Source: Pseudomonas sp. CFBP13508
GTDB taxonomy: Bacteria; Pseudomonadota; Gammaproteobacteria; Pseudomonadales; Pseudomonadaceae
Length of the DNA: 64,000 nucleotides
Direction of reading: 5' to 3'
Assembly (NCBI RefSeq): GCF_005233515.1
Contig: NZ_QFZZ01000003.1
Coordinates: forward strand, 186,001 to 250,000
Made by a program: the position numbers and the translations under genes. Each line of letters opens with the position of its first letter. The first letter of the stretch is position 1. The notes beneath the pieces are model-generated. The model made no database searches, was not told where the DNA came from, and saw nothing but the letters and a program-made list of their open reading frames with translations. Below, one piece after another: positions 1-10,070 of this stretch.

Positions 1-881
1 TGCACGAAGCCGTTGAGCAGGTGCAGGGTCGGGCCGAACAGCAGGACGAAAATCAGCAGGCCGCTGAACAGCACGATGTTCAGGTTGGACAGACGACGGA
101 TGCCGTTTTCCACACCGGACACTGCGGCGATGGTCGCCACGGTGCTCATGACGATGATAACGATCAGCAGGTTGGTGTTGCTGTGCTCCATGCCGAACAG
201 GTTTTCCAGCCCGGACGACACTTGCAGCGAGCCAATCCCCAGGTTGGTCACCAGACCCAGCAGGGTCACGAACATGCCGAAGCCGTCCACCGCGTGCCCG
301 GCCGCGCCTTTGACCCAACGCTCGCCGACCAGCGGATACAGCGCCGAACGCAGCGCCAGCGGCTGGTTATGCCGATAGGCGAAATACGCCACGGCCAGAC
401 CGACCAGTGCGTAGATCGCCCAGCCGTGCAGGCCCCAGTGCAGGAAAGTCAGTTGCACCGCCTGGCGCGCGGCCATGTTTGTGGCCGAGGTGCCTTCCGG
501 CGGATTGAAGTAGTGATCCAGTGGCTCGGACGCGCCGAAGTACAGCAGCGAAATGCCGATGCCCGACGAGAACAGCATCCCCGCCCAGGCGCCGTAACTG
601 AAGTCCGGGGTGTCGTCCTTGCTGCCCAGTTTGAGTTTGCCGTACGAGGAAAACGCCAGACCGACCACGAACACCAGGTAGGCGGCGATCACCACCATGT
701 AGTACCAGCCGAAGCTGCGCGACAACCAGGCCTGGGCCATGCCCAACATTCTGCCGGCCTCTTGCGGGGCGATGATCAGAATGGCGGTCAACAACAGAAT
801 CAGCGCGGTCGAGGTGTAGAACACCCAACCGTTGACCGTCACCTTCTCGGGCGGGGTCTTTATTAGCGAGGCAGAACTCAT
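1..881 (-). CDS. betT: High-affinity choline transporter BetT, BCCT family (3' end outside window)
   Basis: This is the first 293 codons of a betaine/choline/carnitine transporter; the rest lies beyond the left edge. The reverse complement begins ATG AGT TCT GCC TCG after a GGAG ribosome site. The product starts MSSASLIKTPPEKVTVNGW and runs into hydrophobic spans, the first around residues 20-40. BCCT-like stretches are visible, for example FLHWGLHGWAIYALVGLAVA and TLLGLVTNLGIGSLQVSSG. The family imports choline with sodium or proton at the inner membrane. The gene is divergent from betI-betB-betA, as in other pseudomonads, and so should supply their substrate. BetT is inferred from this position; other BCCT paralogs (BetT2/3, OpuD-like) cannot be excluded from a partial sequence. 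Confidence 0.88.
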   Translation of the reverse strand, partial: MSSASLIKTPPEKVTVNGWVFYTSTALILLLTAILIIAPQEAGRMLGMAQAWLSRSFGWYYMVVIAAYLVFVVGLAFSSYGKLKLGSKDDTPDFSYGAWAGMLFSSGIGISLLYFGASEPLDHYFNPPEGTSATNMAARQAVQLTFLHWGLHGWAIYALVGLAVAYFAYRHNQPLALRSALYPLVGERWVKGAAGHAVDGFGMFVTLLGLVTNLGIGSLQVSSGLENLFGMEHSNTNLLIVIIVMSTVATIAAVSGVENGIRRLSNLNIVLFSGLLIFVLLFGPTLHLLNGFV

Positions 882-1220
882 GGCACAAATGCTCCAGGCA
901 GTGCGAGAGAAGAACACAAGGCATCACGGAACCCGACCAATCGGTTAGTTGGCAGCCGACCGGCGGGTGATATAAAGACACTCCGAAAAAAGCCCGAACC
1001 TGCTGAAATGGCGTTGCGTATTCGCTTTCGTGGCCAGAGGCGACGGACGTTCATCCGAAACCTGGCCCCGAGCGTCTTGCCCTTTCAACACGTCCATCGA
1101 ATCGCGAACCGCGCCATGCCCCACGCAGGTTTCGAGCCGCTTCAGGTGTCGGTTTTTATCGTCATCACGCGTAGGAATTTTCTGTAGGCAGCGACGAATT
1201 GTCGCAGATCTTATTCTTTG

Positions 1221-1240
1221 TTGATTGAACGTTCAATCAA
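1221..1240. promoter_or_regulatory. BetI operator palindrome
   Basis: A perfect 20-bp palindrome with arms TTGATTGAAC and GTTCAATCAA lies 70 bp upstream of betI, in the gap between betT and betI. TetR-type BetI proteins bind such an inverted repeat in bet control regions and are released by choline. The position suits joint control of the divergent betT and betIBA units. Confidence 0.8.
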
Positions 1241-1253
1241 AACAAAATAGACT
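1225..1253 (+). promoter_or_regulatory. Likely sigma70-type promoter of betIBA
   Basis: TTGAAC (1225-1230) and TAGACT (1248-1253) are separated by 17 bp. The -35 element sits inside the BetI palindrome, so repressor binding would block RNA polymerase directly. The rest of the 882-1310 gap holds nothing else recognisable and presumably carries the betT promoter. Confidence 0.5.
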
Positions 1254-1310
1254 GGCCCTCAATCCGATCGGCGTCATTCGCCCCTCGGAAGGCCTAAGGA
1301 GATGTGCAAG

Positions 1311-1904
1311 ATGCCCAAGGTCGGTATGCAACCCATCCGCCGCCAACAATTGATCGAAGCCACTTTGCAAGCGGTCGATCAGGTCGGAATGGGGGACGCC
1401 AGCATTGCGCTGATCGCCCGTTTGGCCGGTGTCTCGAATGGCATCATCAGTCATTACTTTCAGGACAAGAACGGCCTGATCGCCGCCACGATGCGGTATC
1501 TGATGACAGCCCTCAGCGAGAGCGTCACCGCGCGCCGTCAGGCGCTGGCAGATGACAGCCCACGGGCGCATCTGCAGGTGATCATCGAAGGCAACTTCGA
1601 CGCCAGCCAGGTCAATGGCCCGGCAATGAAAACCTGGCTGGCCTTCTGGGCCACCAGCATGCACCAGCCGTCTTTGCACAGGTTGCAGCGGATCAACGAT
1701 CACCGTCTGTATTCCAACCTGTGCTGCCAGTTCCGCCGTGTGCTGCCGCTCGAAGATGCGCGCAGCGCCGCCCGGGGTCTGGCAGCGTTGATTGACGGCT
1801 TGTGGTTGCGCGGCGCGCTGTCCGGAGACGCTTTCGACACCGCTCAGGCGCAACAGATCGCTTACGAATACATGGATTTCCAATTGGCCAAGAAGGTGAG
1901 CTAG
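1311..1904 (+). CDS. betI: Transcriptional repressor BetI (TetR family)
   Basis: A 197-residue TetR-family protein that in this family represses the choline-glycine betaine genes and is relieved by choline. The N-terminus [18 protein letters not shown] leads into the helix-turn-helix around residues 25-50 ([18 protein letters not shown]), followed by the all-helical ligand domain. ATG 1311 is preferred over an in-frame ATG at 1302, because AAGGAG at 1296-1301 abuts 1302 but is well spaced for 1311. The gene is first of betI-betB-betA, and a matching palindrome lies just upstream, which suggests autoregulation. Confidence 0.95.
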   Translation: MPKVGMQPIRRQQLIEATLQAVDQVGMGDASIALIARLAGVSNGIISHYFQDKNGLIAATMRYLMTALSESVTARRQALADDSPRAHLQVIIEGNFDASQVNGPAMKTWLAFWATSMHQPSLHRLQRINDHRLYSNLCCQFRRVLPLEDARSAARGLAALIDGLWLRGALSGDAFDTAQAQQIAYEYMDFQLAKKVS

Positions 1905-1992
1905 AGCACACAGAAAACGCTCAGCCCCTGAACTCCACCGCAGCGTGATCGCGGTGGGCAACGCCAACCACCAATGCACTTGCGAGGACACT

Positions 1993-3465
1993 ATGGCCCG
2001 TTTCGAACTGCAAAAACTCTACATCGATGGCGCGTATACCGACGCCGGCAGCGACGCCACCTTCGAAGCCATCAACCCGGCGAACGGTGAAGTCCTCGCA
2101 CTGGTGCAACGTGCGACCAAGGAAGATGTCGAGCGCGCCGTGGTCAGCGCCGAAAAAGGCCAGAAAGTCTGGGCCGCGATGACTGCCATGGAGCGTTCGC
2201 GCATCCTGCGTCGCGCCGTCGACATCCTGCGCGAGCGCAACGATGAGCTGGCCGCACTGGAAACCCTGGACACCGGCAAATCCTTCTCCGAAACCAAGTA
2301 CGTCGACATCGTCACCGGCGCTGACGTGCTGGAATACTACGCAGGCCTGGTGCCCGCCATCGAAGGCGAGCAGATCCCGCTGCGTGACACCTCTTTCGTT
2401 TACACCCGTCGCGAGCCGCTGGGCGTGGTCGCCGGTATCGGCGCGTGGAACTACCCGATCCAGATCGCGCTGTGGAAATCCGCTCCAGCCCTGGCCGCCG
2501 GTAACGCGATGATCTTCAAGCCAAGCGAAGTCACCTCGCTGACCACCCTGAAACTGGCTGAGATCTACACTGAAGCCGGCGTGCCGAACGGCGTGTTCAA
2601 CGTCCTGACCGGCAGCGGCCGCGAAGTCGGCACCTGGCTGACCGAGCACCCGCGCATCGAAAAAATCTCCTTCACCGGCGGCACCGACACCGGCAAGAAA
2701 GTCATGGCCAGCGCTTCGGCTTCGTCGCTCAAAGACGTGACCATGGAACTGGGCGGCAAGTCGCCGCTGATCATCTGCGACGACGCCGACCTCGATCGCG
2801 CCGCCGACACTGCGATGATGGCCAACTTCTACAGCTCCGGTCAGGTCTGCACCAACGGCACCCGCGTGTTCGTACCGGCGCATCTGAAAGCCGCTTTTGA
2901 AGCCAAGGTCGTTGAGCGTGTTGCCCGCATCCGCGTTGGCAACCCGGAAGACGAGAACACCAACTTCGGCCCGCTGGTCAGCTTCGCCCACATGGAAAGC
3001 GTGCTGGCCTATATCGAAAAAGGTAAAGAACAAGGCGCACGCGTGCTGTGCGGCGGCGGTCGTCTGACCGACGGCGAATTCGCCAAAGGCGCGTTCGTTG
3101 CGCCAACCGTGTTCACCGACTGCACCGACGACATGACCATCGTCCGCGAAGAAATCTTCGGCCCGGTGATGGCGATCCTCTCCTACGAAACCGAAGAAGA
3201 AGTGATCCGCCGCGCCAACGACACCGACTTCGGCCTGGCCGCCGGCATCGTCACCCGCGACCTGAACCGCGCCCACCGCGTGATTCATCAACTGGAAGCC
3301 GGTATCTGCTGGATCAACGCCTGGGGCGAGTCCGACGCAAAAATGCCGGTCGGCGGCTACAAGCAGTCGGGCGTGGGCCGTGAGAACGGGATCAGCTCGC
3401 TGAACAACTTCACCCGCATCAAATCGGTACAGGTCGAGCTGGGCGACTACGTCTCGGTGTTCTGA
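1993..3465 (+). CDS. betB: Betaine aldehyde dehydrogenase BetB
   Basis: A 490-residue aldehyde dehydrogenase of the length usual for Pseudomonas BetB. It oxidises betaine aldehyde to glycine betaine with NAD(P)+ in the cytoplasm. The catalytic pair is visible: Glu252 in TMELGGKSP and Cys286 in SSGQVCTNG. The Rossmann-side motif [10 protein letters not shown] lies near residue 230. ATG 1993 follows GAGGAC; upstream in-frame codons back to 1945 lack a ribosome site and family similarity. It sits 88 bp after betI and is followed by betA, the enzyme that makes its substrate. Confidence 0.96.
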   Translation: MARFELQKLYIDGAYTDAGSDATFEAINPANGEVLALVQRATKEDVERAVVSAEKGQKVWAAMTAMERSRILRRAVDILRERNDELAALETLDTGKSFSETKYVDIVTGADVLEYYAGLVPAIEGEQIPLRDTSFVYTRREPLGVVAGIGAWNYPIQIALWKSAPALAAGNAMIFKPSEVTSLTTLKLAEIYTEAGVPNGVFNVLTGSGREVGTWLTEHPRIEKISFTGGTDTGKKVMASASASSLKDVTMELGGKSPLIICDDADLDRAADTAMMANFYSSGQVCTNGTRVFVPAHLKAAFEAKVVERVARIRVGNPEDENTNFGPLVSFAHMESVLAYIEKGKEQGARVLCGGGRLTDGEFAKGAFVAPTVFTDCTDDMTIVREEIFGPVMAILSYETEEEVIRRANDTDFGLAAGIVTRDLNRAHRVIHQLEAGICWINAWGESDAKMPVGGYKQSGVGRENGISSLNNFTRIKSVQVELGDYVSVF

Positions 3466-3480
3466 TCAGCTAGCTGATCA

Positions 3481-3598
3481 GCTGCAAGCGGCAAGTTTCA
3501 AGCTGCAAGTAAAAGCAGTTTGGGGTTGCCGCCCTCCCCGATTTCGAAGCCACAGCTCGCTGCTTTTTCTTGCAGCTTGAAGCTTGTGGCTTGTAGCT
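3481..3598. repeat. Family E interspersed inverted repeat
   Basis: The betB-betA gap is filled by a left arm rich in CAAGCGGCAAG and CAAGCTGCAAG and an inverted right arm CTTGCAGCTTGAAGCTTG. Inner AAAAGCAG and CTGCTTTTT are also complementary. Related elements occur at 15441-15592 and 40700-40780. The right arm ends about 15 bp before the betA start, so a transcript hairpin here could modulate betA expression. Confidence 0.7.
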
Positions 3599-3613
3599 CC
3601 CGCAGGAGAATTT

Positions 3614-5317
3614 ATGACTCAAGAATACGACTACATCATCATAGGCGCCGGCTCTGCAGGTAACACACTTGCCACCCGTCTGACTGAAGACGAAGGCGTC
3701 ACCGTTCTGCTGCTCGAAGCCGGGGGTCCGGACTACCGCCTCGACTTCCGTACGCAGATGCCAGCCGCGCTGGCCTTCCCGCTGCAGGGTCGTCGCTACA
3801 ACTGGGCCTATGAAACCGATCCAGAGCCGCACATGGACGGCCGCCGGATGGAATGCGGTCGCGGCAAGGGCCTCGGCGGCTCTTCGCTGATCAACGGCAT
3901 GTGCTACATCCGTGGCAATGCGATGGACTACGACGGCTGGGCGAAACTGCCGGGCCTGGAAGACTGGTCGTACCTCGATTGCCTGCCGTACTTCCGCAAA
4001 GCCGAAACCCGTGACATCGGCCCGAACGATTACCACGGTGGCGACGGCCCGGTCAGCGTGACCACGCCGAAAGCCGGCAACAACCCGCTGTTCCACGCCA
4101 TGGTTGAAGCCGGCGTGCAGGCCGGTTACCCGCGCACCGAAGACCTCAACGGTTACCAGCAGGAAGGCTTCGGCCCGATGGACCGCACCGTAACGCCGAA
4201 CGGCCGCCGTGCTTCCACTGCCCGTGGCTACCTCGACATCGCCAAGAAGCGTTCGACCCTGACCATCGTTACCCACGCCCTGACCGACAAGATCCTGTTC
4301 GAGGGCAAGCGCGCGGTCGGCGTGCGTTACCTGATCGGTGACGCTGAAGAACGTGTTGAAGCCAAGGCGCGCAAGGAAGTCCTGCTGTGCTCCGGCGCCA
4401 TCGCTTCGCCGCAGATTCTGCAGCGCTCCGGTGTCGGCCCGGCGAAACTGCTGGAAAGCCTCGACATCCCGGTGGTCCACGATCTGCCGGGCGTCGGTGA
4501 AAACCTGCAGGATCACCTTGAGCTGTACCTGCAATACGCCTGCACCCAACCGGTTTCGCTGTATCCATCGCTGCTCTGGTACAACCAGCCGGCGATCGGT
4601 GCCGAGTGGCTGTTCAACGGCACCGGCATCGGCGCCAGCAACCAGTTCGAGGCCGGCGGTTTCATTCGTTCGCGTCCGGAATTCGAATGGCCGAACATCC
4701 AATACCACTTCCTGCCGGTGGCGATTAACTACAACGGCAGCAACGGTGTGAAAGAACACGGTTTCCAGGCGCACATGGGCTCCATGCGCTCGCCGAGCCG
4801 TGGTCGCATCCAGGTCAAATCCAAGGACCCGCGCCAGCACCCGAGCATCCTCTTCAACTACATGGCCACCGAGCAGGACTGGCAGGAATTCCGCGACGGC
4901 ATCCGCCTGACCCGCGAAATCATGCAGCAGCCGGCCCTCGACGCGTTCCGTGGTCGCGAAATCAGCCCGGGCATCGACGTGCAAACCGATGAGCAGCTCG
5001 ACAAGTTCATCCGCGAGCACGCCGAAACCGCGTTCCACCCGTCCTGCTCGTGCAAGATGGGCACCGACGAGATGGCCGTGGTCGATGGCGAAGGTCGTGT
5101 GCACGGCATGCAGAGCCTGCGCGTGGTCGATGCCTCGATCATGCCGATCATCACCACCGGCAACCTCAACGCACCGACGATCATGATGGCCGAGAAAATC
5201 GCCGACAAGATCCGTGGCCGCAAGCCGCTGCCACGCAGCACCGCTGCGTATTACGTCGCGAACGGCGCACCGGTCAAAGGCAAGCCGATGCGGGATATCA
5301 CCCCGGTTACCCAGTAA
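3614..5317 (+). CDS. betA: Choline dehydrogenase BetA (GMC oxidoreductase)
   Basis: A 567-residue FAD-dependent GMC-family enzyme that oxidises choline to betaine aldehyde at the membrane, coupled to the respiratory chain. The FAD-binding GxGxxG is G11-A-G13-S-A-G16. The GMC signature [15 protein letters not shown] lies near residue 265, and the C-terminal catalytic region reads [11 protein letters not shown]. The start is ATG 3614 behind AGGAG; the apparent extension upstream runs back into a repeat. Last gene of the bet operon, separated from betB by 148 bp of family E repeat. Confidence 0.96.
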   Translation: MTQEYDYIIIGAGSAGNTLATRLTEDEGVTVLLLEAGGPDYRLDFRTQMPAALAFPLQGRRYNWAYETDPEPHMDGRRMECGRGKGLGGSSLINGMCYIRGNAMDYDGWAKLPGLEDWSYLDCLPYFRKAETRDIGPNDYHGGDGPVSVTTPKAGNNPLFHAMVEAGVQAGYPRTEDLNGYQQEGFGPMDRTVTPNGRRASTARGYLDIAKKRSTLTIVTHALTDKILFEGKRAVGVRYLIGDAEERVEAKARKEVLLCSGAIASPQILQRSGVGPAKLLESLDIPVVHDLPGVGENLQDHLELYLQYACTQPVSLYPSLLWYNQPAIGAEWLFNGTGIGASNQFEAGGFIRSRPEFEWPNIQYHFLPVAINYNGSNGVKEHGFQAHMGSMRSPSRGRIQVKSKDPRQHPSILFNYMATEQDWQEFRDGIRLTREIMQQPALDAFRGREISPGIDVQTDEQLDKFIREHAETAFHPSCSCKMGTDEMAVVDGEGRVHGMQSLRVVDASIMPIITTGNLNAPTIMMAEKIADKIRGRKPLPRSTAAYYVANGAPVKGKPMRDITPVTQ

Positions 5318-5337
5318 GTCGTAAGACCGAGGCGCGA

Positions 5338-5406
5338 CCTTCGCGAGCAGGCTCGCTCCCACATTGGAATGCATTTCAACTGTGGGAGCGAGCCTGCTCG
5401 CGAAGG
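5338..5406. repeat. Family A inverted repeat pair
   Basis: Two inverted copies of the CTTCGCGAGCAGGCTCGCTC / GTGGGAGCGAGCCTGCTCGC palindrome are joined by a short spacer (ACATTGGAATGCATTTCAAC). Each half is itself a hairpin, as in REPIN-type elements. It lies just after betA. Confidence 0.9.
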
Positions 5407-5569
5407 GGCCCTCAAATTCAGCACAAATTCCCCCGCTGCACAGTAAATCCCCCTACACCCCCTCTTCACTTGATCCTACCCCCACGCAGGCCTACTCTAG
5501 ACCTCGCACAACCGTTTCACCCCTCCCCGCTGTCGCCATGCCGCTACTCCATTACAAGGAGGTTCTCGA

Positions 5570-7012
5570 ATGTTCGATTTCTACCCCCAGCTCAAGCAGC
5601 GCTTTGCTGCCTTGCGCACGGGCGCTGAATTTTTTTCCCTGCGGTATGTGCGCGAGTCCGGGCAGTTTCTGTCGGTGCGCAAGAACGTCGCCGAACCGCC
5701 GAGCCTGAGCCGCGATGAAGGGGCGATGCTCACCGTGCGCGTGAATGGCGTCGAAGCCTACGCGGCGACCAACGACTTGTCGCAACAAGGCCTGCAAGCC
5801 GCGCTTGAACGCGCCGAACTGCAAGCCCGCCGGCTCAAGCCGCACGCCTTGCTCGATCTGCGCGAGCAGACGCTGTCCAGCGACCGCGCTGATTATTTTT
5901 CACCCAACCTCGAACAGCCCTTCCCGTCCCTGAGTGAATGCTTCGATCTGCTCGGTGCGGAGTCCGCTTCGGTGCCCAAGGATGAACGCCTGGTCAATTG
6001 GCAGGTGAGCATCGGCATCACCCATGTCGAGCAGATCTACCTGAGCAGCGCCGGCGCCGAATTACGCCAGGCCCAGCGCTTCGTTTATCCGAGCCTCGAC
6101 GTCACCGCCTACGACGGCAACGACAGCCAGACCCGCAGCCTCGGCCGCGAGAACTTCGGCCAGCAGGGTGGCGCCGACGTCATCAGCCGCTGCGGCCTGG
6201 TCGGTGCCGGTCCGCAAGTCGCCGACCAGGCCCTGCAACTGCTGCTCGCGCCGAACACCCCGCAAGGCCCGCGCGACCTGCTGCTGATGCCTGATCAGAT
6301 GATGCTGCAGATCCATGAATCCATCGGTCACCCGCTGGAGCTCGACCGGATCCTCGGCGATGAGCGCAATTACGCCGGCACCAGTTTCGTCAAGACCAGC
6401 GATTTCGGCAGCCTGCAATACGGCTCCAACCTGCTCAACGTAACTTTCGATCCAGGCATTCCCGAAGAGCTGGCGAGCTACGGCCATGACGACGACGGCA
6501 CTGCGGCGAGCAAACAATTCCTGATCCGCGACGGCCTGTTGCTGCGGCCATTGGGTGGAGCACTGTCGCAATATCGCGCCGGCCTCGATGGCGTTGCCAA
6601 CAGCCGCGCCTGCGGCTGGAACCGGCCACCGATCGACCGCATGGCCAACCTCAACATCGAGCCGGGCGATCAGACGCTGGAGCAGATGATCGGTGGTATC
6701 GAGCACGGCATCCTGATGAGCACCAACCGCTCGTGGTCGATCGACGATGCGCGCAACAAATTCCAGTTCGGCTGCGAATGGGGCCAGTTGATCGAGAACG
6801 GTGAACTGAAAGGCGTGGTGAAAAATCCCAACTACCGGGCCATTTCCGCGCACTTCTGGAAGAGCCTGCGCGCCGTCGGCGATGCCAACACCGTCAAGGT
6901 GCTGGGCACGCCGAACTGCGGCAAGGGCGAACCGAACCAGGTGATTCGCGTCGGCCACGCTTCGCCGGCCTGCGTATTCAGCAACATTGATGTGTTTGGG
7001 GGAGACGCCTGA
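5570..7012 (+). CDS. TldD-family zinc metallopeptidase
   Basis: A 480-residue member of the TldD/PmbA (U62) family. The metal site HESIGH is at residues 249-254, which assigns it to the catalytic TldD-like half. Known TldD/TldE heterodimers degrade unfolded peptides and mature some ribosomal peptides such as microcin B17. ATG 5570 follows AAGGAGG. The stop overlaps the next start by one base (TGATG), so the two genes are translationally coupled. Pseudomonads normally carry the housekeeping tldD-pmbA elsewhere, so this may be a second, specialised pair (inference). The true substrate is unknown and no peptide precursor gene was found nearby. Confidence 0.85.
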   Translation: MFDFYPQLKQRFAALRTGAEFFSLRYVRESGQFLSVRKNVAEPPSLSRDEGAMLTVRVNGVEAYAATNDLSQQGLQAALERAELQARRLKPHALLDLREQTLSSDRADYFSPNLEQPFPSLSECFDLLGAESASVPKDERLVNWQVSIGITHVEQIYLSSAGAELRQAQRFVYPSLDVTAYDGNDSQTRSLGRENFGQQGGADVISRCGLVGAGPQVADQALQLLLAPNTPQGPRDLLLMPDQMMLQIHESIGHPLELDRILGDERNYAGTSFVKTSDFGSLQYGSNLLNVTFDPGIPEELASYGHDDDGTAASKQFLIRDGLLLRPLGGALSQYRAGLDGVANSRACGWNRPPIDRMANLNIEPGDQTLEQMIGGIEHGILMSTNRSWSIDDARNKFQFGCEWGQLIENGELKGVVKNPNYRAISAHFWKSLRAVGDANTVKVLGTPNCGKGEPNQVIRVGHASPACVFSNIDVFGGDA

Positions 7013-8349
7013 TGAGCATTTCGAAGCGTCAGTCCGACGCCTTCAAGGTCATGGTCAACTGGCTGCGCGACAGCGTGCGCGAGCCGGAACAGTTCACGCT
7101 CAGCTACGCCGCCGAAGCTTCGGCGTTCGTGCGCTTCAATCACGCCAAGGTGCGCCAGGCCGGGCAAGTGCAGCAGGCCAACGTCGGCCTGAAACTGATC
7201 AACGACGGTCGCCACGCCGACCTGCAGATCACCTTGTCCGGGGATCAGGAAGCCGATCTGCAACGCCTCGCCGAAGGCTTGCAGCAACTGCGCGAAACCC
7301 TGCCGCTGCTGCCGCAGGATCCGTACCTGCTGCTCAATCACAACAGCTGGCAGAGCACGCACGTACAAGCGCATCCGCTGCCGGACACCGAAGATGTCGT
7401 CGGGCAAATCTGCGCTGCCGCTGAAGGTCTCGATCTGGTCGGTTTCTATGCTGCCGGCCCGATCAGCCGCGGGTTCGCCAGCTCCGCCGGCGCGTTCGGC
7501 TGGCATGAAGCCAACAGCTTCAATTTCGACTTCAGCCTGTTCCACGAAAACGGCGAAGCGGTGAAGGCCAGCTACGCCGGGCACGACTGGAGCGACGAAG
7601 GGTTTGCCCGGCGTTTCGCCCAGGCCCGCGAACAGCTGGAGTTTCTCGGCCGACCGTTACGCACTTTGGCACCGGGACAGTACCGCGCCTATCTGGCACC
7701 AGCGGCGCTGGAAGAAATCATGGGCATGCTCAGTTGGGGCGGGTTCTCGGCGCAATCGATCGCCAGCAAGAGCAGTCCGTTGCAGAAACTCTACGTCGGC
7801 GATCAGGCGTTCAGTCCGCTGGTGTCGCTGGATGAGAAAGTCAGCGAATCCCTGAGCCCGGCGTTTTCCGCCGAGGGATATCCGCGCAGCGATCTGCGTC
7901 TGATCATCGAAGGCCGGGCCGGCGATCAACTGGTCGGCTCGCGCAGCGCGGCGGAATATGGTCTGGCGGCGAACGGTGCGGGCGGCGGCGAAATGCCCAG
8001 TGCATTGAACATGGCCGCCGGTGATCTGTCGCAAGCAGAGATCCTCAAGCAGTTGGGCACCGGGCTGTACATCAGCAACCTGTGGTACCTGAACTACTCG
8101 GATCAACCGGCGGCGCGCATGACCGGCATGACCCGCTTCGCGACCTTCTGGGTCGAGAACGGCGAGATCCAGGCGCCGGTCAGCACCATGCGTTTCGACG
8201 ACAGCGCCTACAACCTGCTCGGCTCGCAGCTGGAAGCGTTGACTACCGAGCGTGAATTGCTGCTGTCGGCGAGTACCTACAGTCAGCGCAATACCTCGTC
8301 ATCGCTGTTGCCGGGGGCGCTGGTCAGCCGGTTGACCCTAACGCTGTAA
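7012..8349 (+). CDS. TldE/PmbA-like partner protein
   Basis: A 445-residue TldD/PmbA-family protein without the HExxxH site, which fits the non-catalytic partner that completes the heterodimer chamber. Family-like stretches include NVGLKLINDGRHADLQ near residue 62 and, towards the C-terminus, GTGLYISNLWYLNYSDQ and ARMTGMTRFATFWVENGEI. The start ATG shares its A with the stop of the metallopeptidase gene, so equal synthesis is expected. The gene is followed by a family B repeat rather than a clear intrinsic terminator. Confidence 0.85.
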   Translation: MSISKRQSDAFKVMVNWLRDSVREPEQFTLSYAAEASAFVRFNHAKVRQAGQVQQANVGLKLINDGRHADLQITLSGDQEADLQRLAEGLQQLRETLPLLPQDPYLLLNHNSWQSTHVQAHPLPDTEDVVGQICAAAEGLDLVGFYAAGPISRGFASSAGAFGWHEANSFNFDFSLFHENGEAVKASYAGHDWSDEGFARRFAQAREQLEFLGRPLRTLAPGQYRAYLAPAALEEIMGMLSWGGFSAQSIASKSSPLQKLYVGDQAFSPLVSLDEKVSESLSPAFSAEGYPRSDLRLIIEGRAGDQLVGSRSAAEYGLAANGAGGGEMPSALNMAAGDLSQAEILKQLGTGLYISNLWYLNYSDQPAARMTGMTRFATFWVENGEIQAPVSTMRFDDSAYNLLGSQLEALTTERELLLSASTYSQRNTSSSLLPGALVSRLTLTL

Positions 8350-8394
8350 AACAAAGATCCCCGGCACACAGGGGATCACCTGTTGGAATAGAAA

Positions 8395-8490
8395 CTGTGG
8401 CGAGGGGATTTATCCCCGATGGACTGCGCAGCAGTCCCGCTTTTTTGGGGCCGCTGCGCGACCCAGCGGGGATAAATCCCCTCGCCACAG
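8395..8490. repeat. Family B inverted repeat pair
   Basis: CTGTGGCGAGGGGATTTATC and its reverse complement flank a short GC-rich centre with GACTGCGCAGCAGTC and GCCGCTGCGC. Further copies occur at 10064-10197 and 33628-33763. It separates the TldE-like gene from mdtD. Confidence 0.9.
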
Positions 8491-8539
8491 GGTTTCATGT
8501 TTGAACAAAAATCTGGATCAACCACCCACAAGAGGTTCC

Positions 8540-9967
8540 ATGCCCAACCGCCCGCCTCTCGACGCCATCACCGCCCGCTGGTTGCCGTGGGTCGTCGCCA
8601 TCGCATTCTTCATGCAGTCCCTCGACGGGACCATCCTCAACACCGCGCTGCCGGCCATGGCCAGCGATCTGGCCGAAGACCCGTTGCGCATGCAGGGTGT
8701 GATCATCGCCTACATGCTCACCGTGGCCCTGCTGATCCCGGCCTCCGGATGGATCGCCGACCGCTTCGGCACCAAGAAAATCTTCTTCGGCGCGATTCTG
8801 CTGTTCAGTTTCGGCTCGCTGCTCTGCGCCTTGTCCAGCAGCCTGAGCATGCTTATCGGTGCGCGGGTGATTCAGGGCCTCGGCGGTGCGCTGATGTTGC
8901 CGGTCGGGCGACTGGTGGTGCTGCGTGCCTACCCGCGCTCGGAACTGGTGCGGATCATGGGTTTCATCACCATTCCCGGCCTGCTCGGCCCGCTGATCGG
9001 CCCGACCATGGGCGGCTGGATGGTGGAATACGTGACGTGGCACTGGATCTTCCTGATCAATCTGCCGGTCGGGGTGATCGGCTGTTATGCGGTGTGGAAG
9101 TTCATTCCCGACCTGCGCGGCACGGAGCGCACGCGCTTCGATAGCCTCGGTTTTCTGCTGTTCGGCGCGGCGATGATCCTCATCACCATCGCCATGGAAG
9201 GCCTTGGCGAACTGCACCTGCCGCACCTGCGGGTGATGTTGCTGCTGTTCGCCGGCATGGCCTGCCTGGCGGCGTATTGGCTGCGCGCCGGGCACATCGA
9301 AAACCCATTGTTCGCGCCGTCATTGTTCAAGACCCGCACGTTTGCCGTCGGCATTCTCGGCAACCTGTTCGCGCGACTGGGCAGCGGCGCTTTGCCGTTT
9401 CTGGTGCCGTTGTTGTTGCAAGTGGCGCTGGGTTATTCGCCGTCGCAAGCCGGGATGAGCATGTTGCCGCTGGCCGCTGCAGCAATGATCGCCAAGTGGG
9501 TCGCGCGTCCGCTGATCGAACGCCTCGGCTATCGCATCGTGCTCACCGGAAACACGCTGGCGCTGGGGATCATGCTGGCGAGCATGGGTCTGGTCAGCGA
9601 GCAGACGCCATACTGGCTGCTGCTGTGCCTGCTAGCCGTGCTGGGTGCAATCAACTCGCTGCAATTCACCGCGATGAATACGGTGACGCTGATCGACCTC
9701 GACGATGCCAGCGCCAGCAGCGGCAACAGTCTGCTTTCGGTGGTCGCGCAGTTGTCGCTGAGCCTCGGCGTGGCCTGCGCCGGTGCGCTGCTTGGTGGCT
9801 TCACTGCGAAGGTCGGCAACGATGGCGTGGAAACCGTACTCGGTGCGTTTCAGCTGACCTTCGTCACGGTCGGCATCATGGCCATGCTCGCCGCGACGAT
9901 TTTCTCGCAGCTGTCCAAGGAAGACGGGCGCCGGGCGAAACGGCCGCAGGAGCACATCGAACACTGA
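8540..9967 (+). CDS. mdtD: MFS multidrug efflux transporter MdtD-like (DHA2 family)
   Basis: A 475-residue polytopic inner-membrane protein of the drug:H+ antiporter-2 family. It closely resembles E. coli MdtD through the first segments: AIAFFMQSLDGTILNTALP, then GWIADRFGTKKIFF (the loop 2-3 MFS motif) and WHWIFLINLPVGVIG. ATG 8540 follows AGAGG; alternative upstream codons at 8501 lie in the repeat border. The gene stands alone between two family B repeats, with no regulator or periplasmic adaptor gene beside it, so its substrate cannot be read from context. Confidence 0.85.
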   Translation: MPNRPPLDAITARWLPWVVAIAFFMQSLDGTILNTALPAMASDLAEDPLRMQGVIIAYMLTVALLIPASGWIADRFGTKKIFFGAILLFSFGSLLCALSSSLSMLIGARVIQGLGGALMLPVGRLVVLRAYPRSELVRIMGFITIPGLLGPLIGPTMGGWMVEYVTWHWIFLINLPVGVIGCYAVWKFIPDLRGTERTRFDSLGFLLFGAAMILITIAMEGLGELHLPHLRVMLLLFAGMACLAAYWLRAGHIENPLFAPSLFKTRTFAVGILGNLFARLGSGALPFLVPLLLQVALGYSPSQAGMSMLPLAAAAMIAKWVARPLIERLGYRIVLTGNTLALGIMLASMGLVSEQTPYWLLLCLLAVLGAINSLQFTAMNTVTLIDLDDASASSGNSLLSVVAQLSLSLGVACAGALLGGFTAKVGNDGVETVLGAFQLTFVTVGIMAMLAATIFSQLSKEDGRRAKRPQEHIEH

Positions 9968-9970
9968 TTG

Positions 9971-10070
9971 TGCTGAAGGACATCTGTGGCTGCTGAAAAA
10001 CTTCTGTGACTGCTGAAGGACTTCTGTGGCTGCTGAAGAGCTTCTGTGGCTGCTGAAGAGCTTCTGTGGC
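9971..10070 (+). repeat. Tandem 20-bp repeats, about five units
   Basis: Direct 20-bp units of the form CTTCTGTGGCTGCTGAAGAG occupy 9981-10000, 10001-10020, 10021-10040 and 10041-10060. A partial unit precedes them (from about 9971) and a last one (from 10061) runs straight into the family B element CTTCTGTGGCGAGG. Units differ at one to four positions. The array follows the mdtD stop directly. Confidence 0.9.

Noticed and set aside
3470..5374. A 634-codon open frame antisense to betA
   Set aside because: Begins and ends in repeat sequence and has no family features.
9981..10060. 20-bp repeats as a CRISPR or binding-site array
   Set aside because: Units are directly adjacent without spacers and merge into a family B repeat.
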